A program made the position numbers and the translations under genes. Positions 1 through 12,184 of a DNA stretch of 64,000 nt are shown here, piece by piece; positions within the stretch are counted from its first letter, which is position 1; every line of letters starts with the position of its first letter. Location: the NCBI GenBank assembly GCA_014058105.1, contig JACGCM010000779.1:2542001-2606000 (forward strand), written 5' to 3'. Below the pieces are notes generated by a model. That model was given only the letters and a program-made list of their open reading frames with translations. It ran no database searches and was not told the origin of the DNA. The stretch comes from Kingdonia uniflora (Eukaryota; Streptophyta; Magnoliopsida; Ranunculales; Circaeasteraceae).

Positions 1-660
1 TCTGAGTTCTAAGGTAGGAGTCCTCTTCAAGCTCTATTAATTCCGGGTTGATGGGGATAGGGAGGAAGAGACGGCGGTGGTGGAGGTGGCGTATGGAAGA
101 TAGATCACTTCCATTGGCCCAATCGTCTTTTCTTTTTATTCTTCCTGCAGGGAAATGAAGGGGAAAGAGGTGTTTGACCTGTTGCAGTCTTGCATTTTTC
201 AAGCTATGGCTGAGATGTATCTGGAAGATCAACATTATCTTGGCAACGAGAAAAGAGCTAGAGACCTATCCTCGTGCTGAAGAAAGTATATGTAATATCG
301 AGCTTCTAAAAGCTTGATTCTGTAATTGTAAAGCAACGCTGCAGGGGTAGTTCTGTAACAAACTTGTTAGATGAAAATCGAGCGTAATAAAAGAATATTT
401 TCTTTTTTACTAGCAGAAATAGTCGACACGTCATCGAACCGAATGGGAGTAAATAGTTGGTGGGATAACATACCTTATCCTACCTCATAAACGACTCGAG
501 ATAAACAGATGTAAAGATAAAGCTAGAACTGTAACCGTTATATAGCTCGATTAAGCACGAAAAGATAATAGTAAGTAGTTTGAACCCGGGAAGAGTGGGT
601 TATAGAAACTGAAATACGTTGCGTATAGTCAATCGAAAAATTAGTCCTGTTAACTGAACA
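1..660. other. non-coding 3' region of E1
   Basis: No gene is recognised here. The stretch near 75-100 (GGAGGAAGAGACGGCGGTGG) resembles the one near 19680-19700 in E2, so this is internal Tat sequence between the antisense gene and the 3' LTR. TATA-like motifs occur at 538-545 and 662-669. Confidence 0.5.
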
Positions 661-661
661 A

Positions 662-669
662 TATAAAAG
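662..669 (+). promoter_or_regulatory. TATA-like motif upstream of E1 antisense gene
   Basis: TATAAAAG lies 35 bases before the first ATG of the antisense gene; another TATA-like motif is at about 538-545. E2 (19844-19852) and E3 (31500-31507) have comparable motifs in the same place, which suggests, but does not prove, that the antisense gene has its own promoter just inside the 3' LTR. Confidence 0.35.
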
Positions 670-703
670 TGTGACTTGTTCTTTAAGAAGGTTATTCATA
701 AAA

Positions 704-1052
704 ATGGTGAAGACAGGCTCTTAGAGGGCTGCTGAAGCGCGTGCGTTGAACGACTTGCGCTTAGCATTCAAGATTGATGAAATAAGGGAAGCTGTTTTTG
801 GGCAGCAAGATTATGATGCGGTTCTACTCGAGACCCGAGCGAACTATGAGGGTATGACTGATACAGAAAGGGGGGAGGAAAAGAACTGCGTATACTTGTC
901 TGAGTCCTTGCGTATCTGTTAGCAGACTATTAAAGATCGCAAAGAGTTCGTCATGATGATGGCAAGGGAGGAGATCATCAATAAGGATAAGGAAATCGCC
1001 ACAGGGCAACTGAAAGCTTGTGGTGTCGAAGGGCATACCGGTTGCTTCAAAT
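704..1052 (+). pseudogene. putative first exon of E1 antisense gene
   Basis: Reading from the ATG at 704 gives a charged, alpha-helix-like peptide of about 115 residues, interrupted by in-frame stops near residues 7 and 72. It ends exactly at a good donor (GTAAGT at 1053). The first plausible acceptor before the main coding part is the TTTGTAG ending at 2320, which implies an intron of about 1.27 kb. E3 has a similar short exon (31569-31845) ending at a donor. The protein is unrecognised, and assignment to the same gene as 2371-6120 is inference from the shared layout. Confidence 0.35.
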
Positions 1053-1534
1053 GTAAGTATCTTGGAGATTGGAGTGATTGACTGTTGAAACTAAAATTTG
1101 AATTGTAACTGCCCGAATTTACTTGAAGAAAACTTTGCTCACAAAAATAGGCTATGACTAGGATTGTTGTTAAAACTAAATTTTTGAATTTGTGTTGCTA
1201 ATTGATATTGACGTTAAAGTCAAGGTGTATAAGTAGGGTAAACAAAGGTTTCTTGAATTTTAAAAGATAATTCAGAATCATGAGTTTGGGGCATTGTGAA
1301 AAGAGTGGGACCAAGAAGCTGAAAGATACTCTAAAGTATAATATTTGGTGTAATGATGGGAAGGTAGTTTCACCGAAGCAGTACGACATGCCTGACAGGT
1401 TCAGACAAACAGACGGCTTGGTTCAAGAATCAAGGATTGTTTATTCAAAAACTCAAAATTGCCAGCGGTTCGGGGAAAGGTGTATAAGAGCATGCACAGC
1501 AGCCTCTATATAATAAGGAGTACTTTTGAGGAGT

Positions 1535-1850
1535 TTCAACCCAACTTTGATGTTGTGGATGTAGCAGACTCCCTACAAAAAGAAGCCACATCATATAATT
1601 AACTACTTAAACCACTTCAAATTAGTTAAGTTTAAAAATAAGAGGCAAAAAATAACCTTTTTGTTTACTTTAAACCTCTAAAGAAACTTTACACGTAATA
1701 TAAGAGTCCTACGTGGCTCACCAAATATTTCTCTAGACTCTCCATACCTAAGGAGAGAGAAAGAGAAAAATAGGGATAAGGAGTCTATAAAAACCATTTT
1801 AATACTTTTTGCCTCCCTAAATTAAGTTTAGGGAGGCTACTATGGATGCT
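1535..1850. mobile_element. possible MITE with imperfect terminal inverted repeats
   Basis: The two ends (GGATGTAGCAGACTCCC near 1556 and GGGAGGCTACTATGGATGC near 1831) are imperfect inverted repeats around an AT-rich, non-coding core. Near the right end, GCCTCCCTAAA (1811-1821) and TTTAGGGAGGC (1827-1837) form a perfect 11-bp hairpin arm pair with a 5-base loop. This resembles small non-autonomous DNA transposons of plants. No clear target-site duplication was found and the superfamily is not assigned. Confidence 0.35.
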
Positions 1851-3792
1851 CTAAGTACTCCCTCTCCTCGCTCTCCGAATACAAAAAACCAGAAATAGAA
1901 AAGAAGGGTTAGGGAGATAGAGATCTCAATTGACGATTTTACTACCGCCGAAGGAGGAAAAGATAAGAGGAAAATAGTGTTTAGGAGTCTCTATTACGAC
2001 AGCGAGAGGAGGCTGAGATCGAGAAAGTTTTGAAGAAGTTGTAGAAATTGAGCAAACTGGTATGGACCAACGCTATAGACTCTTACTCGTGTGTAGAAGG
2101 TAAGTCTATGTTTGTGTTTATGAGAGTTTTTGCATAAAAAGCTTTATTGTGTTGGGATAAGGATGCAATCCCCACCTAAACACAAAAACAAAAATAAAAA
2201 TAATAAGGGGAATAATGACTACGGGGTGAGAAAAATCATTGTGTGATAATTGTGATTGTAGAAGTGATCTTAGTAGTGCGAGCTAACAATTGATATATAT
2301 ATACCTCGACCTATTTGTAGGTTTCGTTGGAAAAGCTTCTTGTATAGTAGATCCCTTACTGTAGATAAGTATGGTTTCGACCTCCAGTTGTGAAAAGGCT
2401 GATGAAGTAGACCTAGTAGGGAATTTATCTCCCGTCATTGGAATAGGGGACGAGGAGGATATTGCAGCAGAATTGGTAGAATGGCCTCGTTTGAAGGATT
2501 CTTGAGTTGAGTACCCTATGGGTTGTAGTCGATTTAGGGAGTTTTGTAAGGCCAAAAGTAGTGTAGATGGGATCTGGGGGTACGCCTTTGGATATAGGGA
2601 CAATTTCTTTAGGACTTGCAGTATCAGACAAGGAGGGGATTACCTATATTTGTTGCCCGATTTGGCTAAAGAAAAGAAGTGCAGGCATTTGGGGGACGAG
2701 GTGTCCTTGGAGTACGTTCAAGGCATGGTAAAGGAGAGCGGGACTGATGGTTTTTGTTGTTATTTAGCCCAGTTCGACTATGGGTTGACGCTGTCTTTGA
2801 GCAATTTGGCTAAGAGTGTTATGAATATGATTGGGGCTTGCCCGGCGCAGCTAAATTACAATTTTTGGGAAGTTATCCTTGTATGCGAAACCATTTATTA
2901 GAGCTTGGCTGCATCTGGTAGTGAGAGTTGGATTACTGCTAAGGATTTTCTCGAGTATTATACTGTGAAGTATGTCACAGCAACTGATGGTGCATATCTT
3001 TTTTCTAGTTCTTCAAGACCATGCTATTTCGACTTGCCTTCAGCAGGGCGAGTGTGGATCGACAACCTTTTATGGGTGTCTGGTGAATGTCTTCAACGGT
3101 CTGATGAGGAACCCCTAGAACTTAATAATATAACTATAACAAAGGGTAAGTATACCATTGAAAATCGGACAATCATTTGTATGGTGAACTATATTTCAAT
3201 AGTTGATTTGTATCTTATGTTGCCTATCTTTTATGGAGGAATTAGCTGTAAAGTTTTGTGGAAGGAATCCTTCAAAGATTATGTTGCCAAGGAGGGCACT
3301 GAGCTCGAGGTCGTGCTTAAAAAGTTAGGGATAAATAGGTTCAAAAGGGTAGCTAGTAAGGACGACAAGGTCAGGAGATCTCAAGTGAAGATGAGAAAGG
3401 CTGGGAAAACTTCAGGCTCTATGGAAGGGAATATGTTAACTCATGAACTTAATACTCCTTTGAAGCTTGCGTGGCTTAACGAAATGCCAGATGGGCCAGT
3501 AGACATGGCCACTGTGCCCAGCACTGTTGTACAGAATCTTGTGAAGAGGAAGACCGTGAAAAGGGGGGCAGCTTCTCGTTCTGCTACGTCGGACAGTGTG
3601 GACGATAGCAGTAAGAGGAGGAAGGTAACTCCTCCCGCAAAGTCACAGGTGGTGTTAGAGGAAAGCGGTAAGATTGCTGAAGGGGTTAACTTGAGGCCGC
3701 GTTATGAGATTGAAACCGGTCTCATGGAGGAACAATGTCGAGCTAAAGCTCGAGAGAAGGTGGTCATTGCTGTTGAAGACAAGTTTAAGAAG

Positions 3793-3857
3793 GTTTATGA
3801 ATATTTGGTTTTTTTTAATTATTTTGTCGTCTCGAGCTGACGTATTTCTTGTTGCAG
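3793..3857 (+). other. predicted 65-bp intron in E1 antisense gene
   Basis: The donor AAG|GTTTAT and acceptor TTGCAG|TTTGCT join phase-0 frames: DKFKK before the intron, FARALRR after it. Reading through the intron instead gives an unrelated FFNYFVV tail and a stop. E2 and E3 have small introns of 74-86 bp in their antisense genes. Confidence 0.55.
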
Positions 3858-4277
3858 TTTGCTCGTGCTCTGAGGAGGGTTCAGCTTGGTCTCCAAGATA
3901 GGTCTATTGAGCTGGAAAGGAGGATCTCCCAGCTCGAGGGAGAGAAAAAATAGTTTGAAGAGAGATTGACTCGAAAGAGAGAAGTTTTTTAGTTGGAGCT
4001 GGAGAAAGAAAGGGAAGCTGCTGCCATAAAGCTGAAGGAGGTTAGGGCCGAAAGTGTAGCTGAAGCAGAGCGATTGGTTTCCGCGTCTGATACTTCTCAG
4101 AACAACCTTACAAGGAAGCTCTACCAGCTGAGGTATACAAAGGCTGAGATTTTGGCATTTAACAAAGGGAATTATGAAGAAAAGGAAATTGTGGATGAAG
4201 AGGAGGTTGAGAAAATGGAGGATGGTCTGAATGTTGCTGAAAAGACCGTTACCGATAATCAGGAAACTATTGATCAG

Positions 4278-4738
4278 GTAGGATGATCGTGTAATGTAAC
4301 ATTGGTTGTGAAACATGAACTCAAGATTTGTACTATTATACTGTTGTTTGATGCCAACAATGTTTCTCTTATGAAACCCCGTATTGTAAGAGATAGAAAA
4401 CTTGTGCCTCAGAGTTGCGGACTTAGAGGGCCTGCATGAAGTGGAGAAAAATTCCTCTGCTGATTTGTAGGTTAGATAATTCAGATAAATTAATAACTAG
4501 ATGAACATGAATTAAATATAAGAAGGGATATGTACCTTGTTAGTTTGTTCGAGTTCAGGATGTTTGTGTATGTACACTCTGCCTTGCGACCAAAGCTTGT
4601 TTCCTGGCCGGTAGGCGAAGGGGGCACTGGCTCTCTTGAGCTTGCAGGTGTTTGTTCTGCAAGATTGTCAGCATGCTTCTGTCGAGCTATTTCCCAATTA
4701 AGTACTGATGTTGTGAGTCCCTGCTAACTGTTACGCAG
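4278..4738 (+). other. predicted 461-bp intron in E1 antisense gene
   Basis: The donor GATCAG|GTAGGA ends a coiled-coil exon (NQETIDQ), and the acceptor TTACGCAG|AAAGAG opens the next coiled-coil exon (KELDVARER) in phase 0. The interior has stops in the exon frame and no recognisable coding potential. Confidence 0.5.
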
Positions 4739-6120
4739 AAAGAGTTAGATGTTGCTAGAGAGAGAGAAGAGCAAACTCTTTTGTATAATGCTGAGTATGC
4801 AGAATAATATGAGGCTTTGATCTCTCAGTATGAAGATCAAATGGATGATAATGTGAAGCTTTCTCTAAAGCTCGAAGAAGCAAAGAGCCAAGTCGAGGAT
4901 AAGACAGCAACACTTATGAGCAAGGATTTGGCTTTGAACCAACTTATCAGTGAATTAGCTGAGTTGAAGGAAAAAGTGGCGTCAGGTTCTCGGCACTATG
5001 CTGAGTTAGACGAATACCGTATTAGAGCATTGAATGACGAGATATCTGATATGAAATATAACATTCGTGCTCTGAACGAGCAGTTGTTAAAGAGTGAGAT
5101 TGACCTGGATACTGCGCGAACTAACTTGGCTGTATCTGAGGCCGATGTTGAAAAATTAAGCAGTAGTATTGTGGGCAAAGATTTAGAATTGAGTAACTCT
5201 GCACAAATACGTGATAGTTTGATCGCTAGGATGGACTGTTTGAAGGCTAATTTGTGTTGTTTAATAAAGAGAGAGGCTCAGAGCAGGGCTGATGTAGCAG
5301 AAGTTCAAGCCAAGAACAAAAATTTGGTGGACGAATTGGCCCACGTCCGCGGAAATGTGTGGAGGGCGGTACAACGTGAAAAGGAGATGAATGAAAGAAT
5401 TAATCAACTCTGTGCTCGAATTACCAAATTGGAGCGGGAATTACGTACACGGGAAATGAAGTATGAGAAGGATCTCAAATTGGAATTGGATAAAAGGGAT
5501 GGTGAAATTGCTTCTGGCGAGGGGAGTTGAGAGATGAAGGAATTCCTTGGTCAAAAAGAAGAGTTAGTAGGGAATATGTGTATTGACCTCATAAATTCTC
5601 AGCATAAGTCGATAGACCTTACGAGGAAGATGAGTGAACGTATTGATCAATTAATAGGGAATTGGCTAAATCGAAAACTCATCGTTTGAGGGAATACAAG
5701 TGTATTGTTGTTACTCACAAATCCTTTAAGAAACTAGTAGTTCATGAGCAAGATAAATATGACGGTGAAGCTTTGCATCAGCGGCAATTAAGCGCATTGG
5801 TTGTATTTTTTGTCGAGGAAATAAAATTTATGCAGGTTAAGGGAGATTTGATGCAAGATTGCTTCTTTGGGAGGACTTGTGTATGTAAACTCGATATCTC
5901 GAGCATAGATCCGATTCGGGTTATGGATCCTGGTATTGGGACTACGACGCCTGAACAGATAGCTCGAGGGAGAAAAATTTTTGCTGAACGAGCTTCAGAA
6001 TACATGGCATCCAGGACTGAAATAGGGGGAAGTTCGAGTGCAGTTTCACCTACTTCTACTGTGGGAGGAAGGTCGACTGCTCTCCCATCAAGAAAATCTA
6101 GCAAAATTAAAAAGAAATAG

Positions 6121-7160
6121 ACTTGAATTCTGATAACGAGTACCGTTGTAATTAGCAGATGTTGATGCTTCAGTAACTGATTGAATTGATCAGTGTTTGC
6201 CAACTGTAGGCCCTTGAGAGGAGCGTTGTAATTTGAAATGTTGATATTAAAACTAACATTTTCTTCAACTGCAGTAGATGTTATTCTCTGGTTTAACCGA
6301 TTGAGTTAAAAGAAGTCCGTGGGTGTAGAAGTGAGTATTATTTGTGCTTCAACCCTTGGACTTGAGGGGGGCTTAGCGGCATCGAGCAAGTTTTTTCCTC
6401 ACTCGTGCTTTAGGCGTGTAATCTTCAGGCTAAGAGATTTGTTATGGCCCCCGCCTTCGGATGTATGATTATCCTCAGGAGTTAGGCTAGTATTATCTAT
6501 GCCATTACCAATATTTGATGTTAGAGCTTATCGGCAGCGAGCAAGTTTTTTCCTCACTCATGCTTTAGGCTTGTTATCTTCAGGCTAAGAGGTTCATTAT
6601 GGCCCCTGCCTTTGGATGTATGAGTATCCTCAGGAGTTAGGCTAGTATTATCTATGCCATTACCAATATTGGATGTTGGTTTTACTTTAGGTATCGAGCC
6701 TGTATAAACTGTGTTTCAACCCTTGGGTGGAGATGGATGGAGATGAAGTAGAACTGTATAGTAGGGATTCTTGTGATAAAAAAGAGATTTCATTGATTGA
6801 AAAGAGTTTGTACATACATTTGAGGTGAAAACTCGAGGTAGATTGGGCGTTGCTGAGCGACGGATGAGCTACTCAGCGTTAATATAACTTTAATCTCCTT
6901 GTATTCCATGGATTTGAAATTTTGTCACAGGCTTCCGTCATGAGATAGTATGAACCCAGACCAGTTCGACCTATGACCATGAAAGGGCCTTCCCAATTTT
7001 TTGCTAGTTTCCCAGCATGTGGATCTTTTCAGTTATCTAGGATTTCTCAAAGGACCCAGTCGTTGATAGAGAACTCCCGAGTGTGAACTCGTTTGTTATA
7101 TGAATTTTCTAGTGTTTGATGATATCAACTAAGATTTGCGATAGCTCAATCTCGTGTCTC
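6121..7160. other. E1 region between antisense gene and integrase end; tandem repeat inside
   Basis: No gene lies here apart from the degenerate C-terminal end of the integrase on the minus strand (about 6840-7160). The middle holds the 155-bp tandem duplication listed separately. Confidence 0.5.
6374..6683. repeat. two tandem ~155-bp repeat units in E1
   Basis: GAGCAAGTTTTTTCCTCACT starts at 6384 and recurs at 6539. The following text (GCTTTAGGC, CTTCAGGCTAAGAG, TTATGGCCCC, CCTCAGGAGTTAGG, ATCTATGCCATTACC) repeats in the same order with few differences. The unit is about 155 bp. It lies between the antisense gene and the pol end, the same position as the 225-bp array of E3 (36200-36873). 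Confidence 0.85.
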
Positions 7161-7166
7161 ATCGAT

Positions 7167-8620
7167 TCAATTGAGGTTGCACGCCAATTGGAACTCATTT
7201 TCTTCGTCTGTGAGCTCGTGGTCTCTTACAGGATGGTAGTACTTTATTGGGATCACTACTTCAATTCCATAGGCAAGTATAAAAGGAAAGCACTGTGTTG
7301 ACTTCCAGGGCATAGTTTGATAAGCCCATAAGACGTGAGGTAATTCACGTATCCAGTTGCCCTTCTTCTGTGATATAAGGAACTTTTTGAGACCATCCAC
7401 GATGATTTTGTTTGTGATCTCCGCCTGTCCGTTTCCCTAGGGGTAGTACGGGTTTGATGGAGAATAGATTATGTTGTGTTTATTGAGAAATGCTACGACC
7501 TTGGCTCCAACGAACTGAAGACCGTTATCGATACGGATCAAATGGGGACAACCGAATCTTGTGATGATATGCTGCCAAATGAAAGAAATGATCTCTTCTT
7601 CTCGAGTTCTGCATAGAGGAACTGTTTCAACCCATTTAGTAAAGTAATCCGTGGCAACAAGGAGAAATTTCTTGTTACCAAGAGTATTGGGGAATTCACC
7701 AACTAGATCAAGTGCCCATCGCTTGAACGGCCAGTACACCTTGCTGGCATGGAGTTCGAGGGCAGGGGCCCGAATTTGATTACCATAACGCTGACATGTG
7801 TCGCATTTCCGTGAGTATTCTTCAGCTTGCTTCTGCATCCCTGGCCAGAACACTCCTTGGGTAATAGCTCTGTTAGCAAGAGTTTGCCCTGTGGTAGAGG
7901 ATCCGCAGGTACCTTCATGTAGATATTGAAGCATCTTGTAGGCAAGTTCCTTAGAGAGGCACTTGAGGTATAAAATAGTAACTGATTGTTTATAGAGATT
8001 TCCGTTTGGTTGGACTGTGTAGCGCCTCAAATTCTCGATGATGTATCTGCGCTGCTGTGGATCATCTAGTAGTGGCCCGTTGCATGAGTAATCCGGACCG
8101 AGATAAATAACGAATGGTTTCCTCCAATCATCTTCCGCCATCTCATCTCTCCCAGTGTTAATCGTATATATTGTAGTACGATTAATATTGGGGCTAGAAA
8201 AAACTTTGATTTGAAGGTGTCTTGATTCTGTACCCAATACTCCGGCTAAGTAAGCCAAGGAGTCGGCATGACAATTCTCTACGCAAGGGAGGTATTCGAG
8301 CGTAACTTTATGAAATTTGTTTAGTTTTTCTACAACCAGAGCTGCATAATCGACCATGATGCCATTCTTCTTGTAATGTTCTGAGTAGTGATGAACGATT
8401 AGAAGAGAGTCTGTGTAGGCCAAAATTTCAGTGATTCCGAGTTTGAGAGCCATATTCAGACAATGAATGAGTGCCTCGTATTCTGTAACATTGTTCGAGG
8501 TTTCGAAGTCGAGACGGATGGATTTCTCGATTTTGTTATTGGTAGGCGTAATGAGAACGATCCCAATTCCTGACCTTACGGGTCCTGCTGAACCATCGGT
8601 AAGGAGCCTTCACCCTTTTT
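7167..8620 (-). pseudogene. E1 pol: second RNase H (aRNH) and integrase
   Basis: Reading leftwards, an RNase H-like domain starts near 8600 (DGSAGPVRSGIGIVL) with YEALIHCL and AYTDSLLIV motifs and ends near 8220. The integrase follows. Its zinc-binding N-terminus keeps the Cys pair (CDTCQ), but the second His expected after CG is replaced (CGSSTTG). The catalytic core shows the first Asp in WALDLVG (about 7710), the second Asp in RIDNG (about 7524) and the Glu in GNGQAE (about 7420). A TAG at 7435-7437 falls just before that Glu block. The C-terminal part continues, with stops, to about 6850. It would carry out integration of the cDNA. The order RT-RNH-aRNH-INT is the Tat arrangement. Confidence 0.85.
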
Positions 8621-8828
8621 GAGATATCTATGATGCTCGATCATCAAAAGATTTAGAGAGTGGAAACTCATCTGTTGCATCTTCGGTGAGATTTGGATCA
8701 TGTTCTTCCCAGTCAGGATCTGAAACTGGAAAGTCTGCTAGGAAATCAACAACTGCTTGACCCTTTTCTGAAATTCGCTGCTCGAATTTGATTTTGTGCT
8801 CCCCCAAACTGACGGACCATTGTTGTAT

Positions 8829-9236
8829 TCATCTAGATTTCTCTTTCTTAGACAATACTTCCCAAAGTGGGTAGTTTGTCATGACTTTGACAGGATGTGC
8901 TTGAAAATAGTGTTTGAGCTTTTCTGCGGTGTAAACGAGAGTTAAAAGTAATTTTTCAATTTTAGAGTACCTCGTTTCTGTCGGAGTAAGTGTTTTGCTG
9001 AGGAAGAAGATCAGTTTCTCAATTTTACCTTTAAGCCGAATGAGAATCGAGCTGAGAGATACATCTGTAACTCTGAGGTAGATAATCAGTTCCTCATTGC
9101 CTATCGGAGTGCTCATGATTGGAGCCCTCCCGAGGTAAGTTTTGAGTTCCTGAAAAGCTACTTTGCGTTCTGGTGTCCAGTTGATATCTTCGTTCTTTAA
9201 CCCATTGCCTCGTTTAGTGAAACCTTTGAGTAGCAT
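8829..9236 (-). pseudogene. E1 pol: RNase H of the reverse transcriptase
   Basis: The open stretch carries the RNase H start (INWTPERKVAFQELK), a degraded active-site block (YLRVTDVSLSSIL, where family members usually have a D-S/T-A-type strand) and the end block SKTLTPTETRYSKIEKLLL. It follows the RT (9318-10067) in the Tat order. A frame interruption separates it from both neighbours, so no polyprotein could be read through. Confidence 0.75.
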
Positions 9237-9317
9237 AAATTACCATCTGCATCGGTCTGAGGATTTGGATAGGAATCGGTTGATTGCTGCAATCTTTCCT
9301 GCGAGCTTTTGTGCATC

Positions 9318-10067
9318 CTACTTTGTTGATGGTAAAGGCATATCCAGAAGAGCTCGAATTTGATCTGGATCTGCTTCTATCCCTTTCTTGCTGATAAGAT
9401 GACCCAAGAACTTGCCCGAGTAAACACCGAACTGACATTTTTTGGGATTAAGCTTCATTCTATAGGATCGTAATATACTGAATACTGTAGAGAGATGAGA
9501 GATGTGATCTTCTTTCTTTAGGCTCTTGCAAAGCATGTCATCAATATAGACTTCGAATGTTTCTCCTAAGTGTTCTTTAAACATACTTGTGACCAGCCTC
9601 TAGTAAGTGGCTCCAACGTTCTTAATGCCGAATGGGATGACCTTGTAACAGTAGAGACCTCTTTCTGTAATAAATGTAGTCTTTTCTTGATCTGGTTCCA
9701 AGAGTGGAATCTGATTGTACCCCGAAGCGGCGTCCATCATGGACAAGAGTTCATGACCTGCTGTAGAGTTGAGGATCTGATGAATGATCGGAAGAGGGAA
9801 ACTGTCTTTTGGCATGTGTTTGTTAAGATCTGTAAAATCCACGCAGACCCGAACCTTCCTATTCTTCTTTCGAACAACATCGATATTAGAAATCCAGTCC
9901 GGGTACTTGGCTTCTCGAATGAAACCGACCTCGATAAGTTTGTCGATCTCCTTGTTCACCTCATCTCGAAGTCTTGGAGATAACCTATGTATCTTCTGCT
10001 TAACTGTTGTGGCACCTTCGCGGATATTTAATATGTGGCAAGACTTTGAGGGGTCTACGCCTGGCAT
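9318..10067 (-). pseudogene. E1 pol: reverse transcriptase
   Basis: Conserved Ty3/gypsy RT blocks occur in order: VRVCVDFTDLNKHMPKDSFP, LSMMDAASGYNQIPL, TTFITERGLYCYKVIPFGIK, then the catalytic YIDDM (about 9535-9550) and LNPKKCQFGV...FLGH. A stop at 9600 (in ...GATY*RLV) splits the domain into two open stretches in one frame, 10067-9600 and 9584-9318. The catalytic Asp pair is intact. It would copy element RNA into cDNA in virus-like particles. Confidence 0.88.
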
Positions 10068-10206
10068 TTCTTGGAAGTTCCATGTGAAAACGTCTTTGTT
10101 GGATTGGAGGAAAGAAATAAAAGCTTCTTTCTCTGTTTGAATTAATTTTGTACCAATATAAGTACCTTGGTTACTCCATCGATCTGGACGTATTCCACGA
10201 GCTCGG

Positions 10207-10680
10207 CTAGAGAAAACTGATCATCGAGGTGATCAGCCTTCTGTGATTGCTATGTAGCAATCTGGTCGAGAACTGGCGAGACTGTATTTTCGCACGCAGA
10301 GAGAGTTTCTGACTTCCTTTGATTTCATAAATACCGTTATTATGTTCGAAACGGAGTGCTTGGTGGAACGTGGACGGGATGGCCTCCATATTGTGCAGCC
10401 AACAGCGTCCTAGTATCCCCAAATACCTTGATTTGGCATTAATGACATAAAAAATAACGTCGATAGTGGTAGGCCCTGCTGTAATCGGGAGAGTAATCTT
10501 CCCAACTCGTACTTCTTTGGACCCATTAAACCCACTGATGTCTGTCTCGGTTTGAACAACCTGATCTTAGAGTCCCATTTGATCAATCGTTCTCTAAAAA
10601 AGGATATCAATCCTATTTCATGTGCCCACCATCATGGTGTGCATTACGAAGTTCCTCATTTTAAGCATAATTACTACTGC
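10207..10680 (-). pseudogene. E1 protease region, active site lost
   Basis: The stretch between gag and RT corresponds to the retropepsin domain. The strand before the active site is visible (AVVIMLKMRNFVMH), but the expected V-D-T-G turn reads MVGT followed by a stop. Compare intact VDTGS in E2 at about 27690. Flap-like and C-terminal parts (GRCWLHNMEAIPSTFHQALRF) are still readable. The broken active site rules out a working protease. Confidence 0.6.
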
Positions 10681-10681
10681 A

Positions 10682-12184
10682 TCATAATGAGGATACTTCA
10701 TATGTCTTGTATCGCAGTCTTCGAAGGAGATTCCCTTTCGACGACTGCTTGACTCTTGGGAGGGGCTTGGCTTCCTTGTCCTGGATGGCAAGGTCACAGC
10801 ACTCACCGAACTTCCTACATTTGACTCTGTTGGAATTCAAAACATGATTGATCTCGATCATATTACTGCAGTAGAGATGATATAGATGCTTCTCCTCTGC
10901 TTGTTTTGTTGCTTGAGTCTCGTCACCTGGTGTCAAATTGATCCAATCTTTATAGCTGGGAAGATAGATTATGTATTCGAGCATCTACCCTTCATTAAAA
11001 ATGATATCCAGGAGCTTCTTCAAACCATAGTAATTTTCGGTGCTGTGGTGTTTAATCTTGTGATATTCGCAATAAGGTCGACCTGCAATTGGATCAAGAG
11101 GTCGAGCTGGACGAAAACATTTATCTTTCTGGAGAACAGGATAGATCACGAAAAGCTTGGCATTCAACTTTGGTATCACTATTCTGGATGGTTTCTGCGA
11201 CCTCTGATTGTCGTCTCTTCCTGGTTCTGTCTTTGCTCGTTTATGATCGCCTTGATCGCTCGGGCTGCGGTTATTGCTGGAATATGTAGAAGGAACCTTG
11301 GTGTTGTGGATTGCCTTTACGGGTTTATTCGGTTCAGGCATCATCCACTCCAGATCGATGTAATTGTTAACTTTCTCGATCATATCTTCGAGAGTCTTGG
11401 GCTTCTTCAGGAAGAGATACTCTTTAGCTTTGCAATTGAACTGCAGTACATTTGTAAATGCGGACACGGCTGTCTTCTGATCTAGACTGTTGACCTTCCG
11501 AGCCAGTTCGAGAAACTTCTTGGAGAACTCCTCGAGCTTTTCCCCTTGTGCTTGTTTGAGACTTATAAGAGAATATACGTTCTCTTCTTTGTCTTTATTG
11601 TGGGCATAAGCCTTGATGAAGATTTTCTGTAACTGCTCGAAGGTATGAATCGAACCTTCCGGTAAAGAGTGGAACCAATGGAGAGATTCGTCCAGGAGAC
11701 TGGTAGCGAAGAGCCGGCAAAGGATGTGATTCAGATTAGAATACAAACCTAATGAATCGCGGAATTGTTGAACGTGCTGGCCGGGATTGGTTCCTTTGTA
11801 TTTGATGATTTTGGGTGTATGAAAACCTGTTGGGACATTCATATCAAATAATTCCTTAGAAATTGGACTACCTTGTAATTTATGCGAGTCATCTTTCGTG
11901 TCTAAAGCCATTTCTTTGATGATCTCCCTGATACGCTGGTCCAAGAGCTCCTGAGAAATATAATGTTGAGGGATATGAGCTGCTGGAACTGCTAGAACTA
12001 CCAGAACTGCTGGAACTGTCAGAACTGTTGGAACCGTTTGACGTATGAGTCTGGGAATGTGGTTATCTATTTCCTCGCTCATATATTCAGGAAGCGGAGC
12101 TCGGTAAGGAGGTCGTAGGACTTCCTCGGGTTGCTTGAAAGGCCTGCGATCTCTGCTGATATCTGTTTGTGCCTCCTGTCCCAA
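10682..12184 (-). pseudogene. E1 gag polyprotein (Tat type)
   Basis: A 399-residue open frame (12184-10985) continues in frame after one stop (10985-10987) to 10682. A proline-rich N-terminus is followed by a retrotransposon gag (capsid) domain at about residues 135-250 (GTNPGQHVQQFRDSLGLYS, LDESLHWFHSLPEGSI, FIKAYAHNKD, LISLKQAQGEKLEEFSKKF). The nucleocapsid end has the Tat-type C-x-Y-H-x(3)-H pattern (CEYHKIKHHSTENYYGL), with the last Cys replaced by Tyr. Gag would form the virus-like particle. This is the best-preserved gag in the window. Confidence 0.85.

Larger units (their letters stand above)
2371..6120 (+). pseudogene. E1 antisense gene (aORF): gypsy-type Transposase_28-like plus coiled coil, spliced
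   Basis: It lies on the strand opposite gag-pol, 3' of the integrase, as known for antisense ORFs of Tat elements. The ATG at 2371 opens a frame running to 3792 with two in-frame stops (TGA 2503, TAG 2899). Residues about 110-230 match the pattern of the Pfam 'putative gypsy type transposon' (Transposase_28) family: hydrophobic FxYGL...L, a PAQLNYNFWE block, then a PCYFDL block. A basic, SKRRKV-containing segment follows (about 3550-3640). Two introns fit canonical GT...AG sites in phase 0: 3793-3857 (65 bp) and 4278-4738 (461 bp). Downstream exons encode a long heptad-like, Glu/Lys-rich coiled coil with stops near 3950, 3992, 4805 and 5528, and a frameshift near 5660. The tail ends in SSKIKKK. 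Function unknown; now broken. Confidence 0.7.

Noticed and set aside
3819..4316. 165-residue minus-strand open frame
   Set aside because: Opposite the coiled-coil exon of the antisense gene and spans a predicted intron; low-complexity Leu/Phe/Ser composition.
10886..11485. 199-residue plus-strand open frame
   Set aside because: Lies opposite the well-supported E1 gag. The hydrophobic composition is what the complement of gag codons gives; no family signal.
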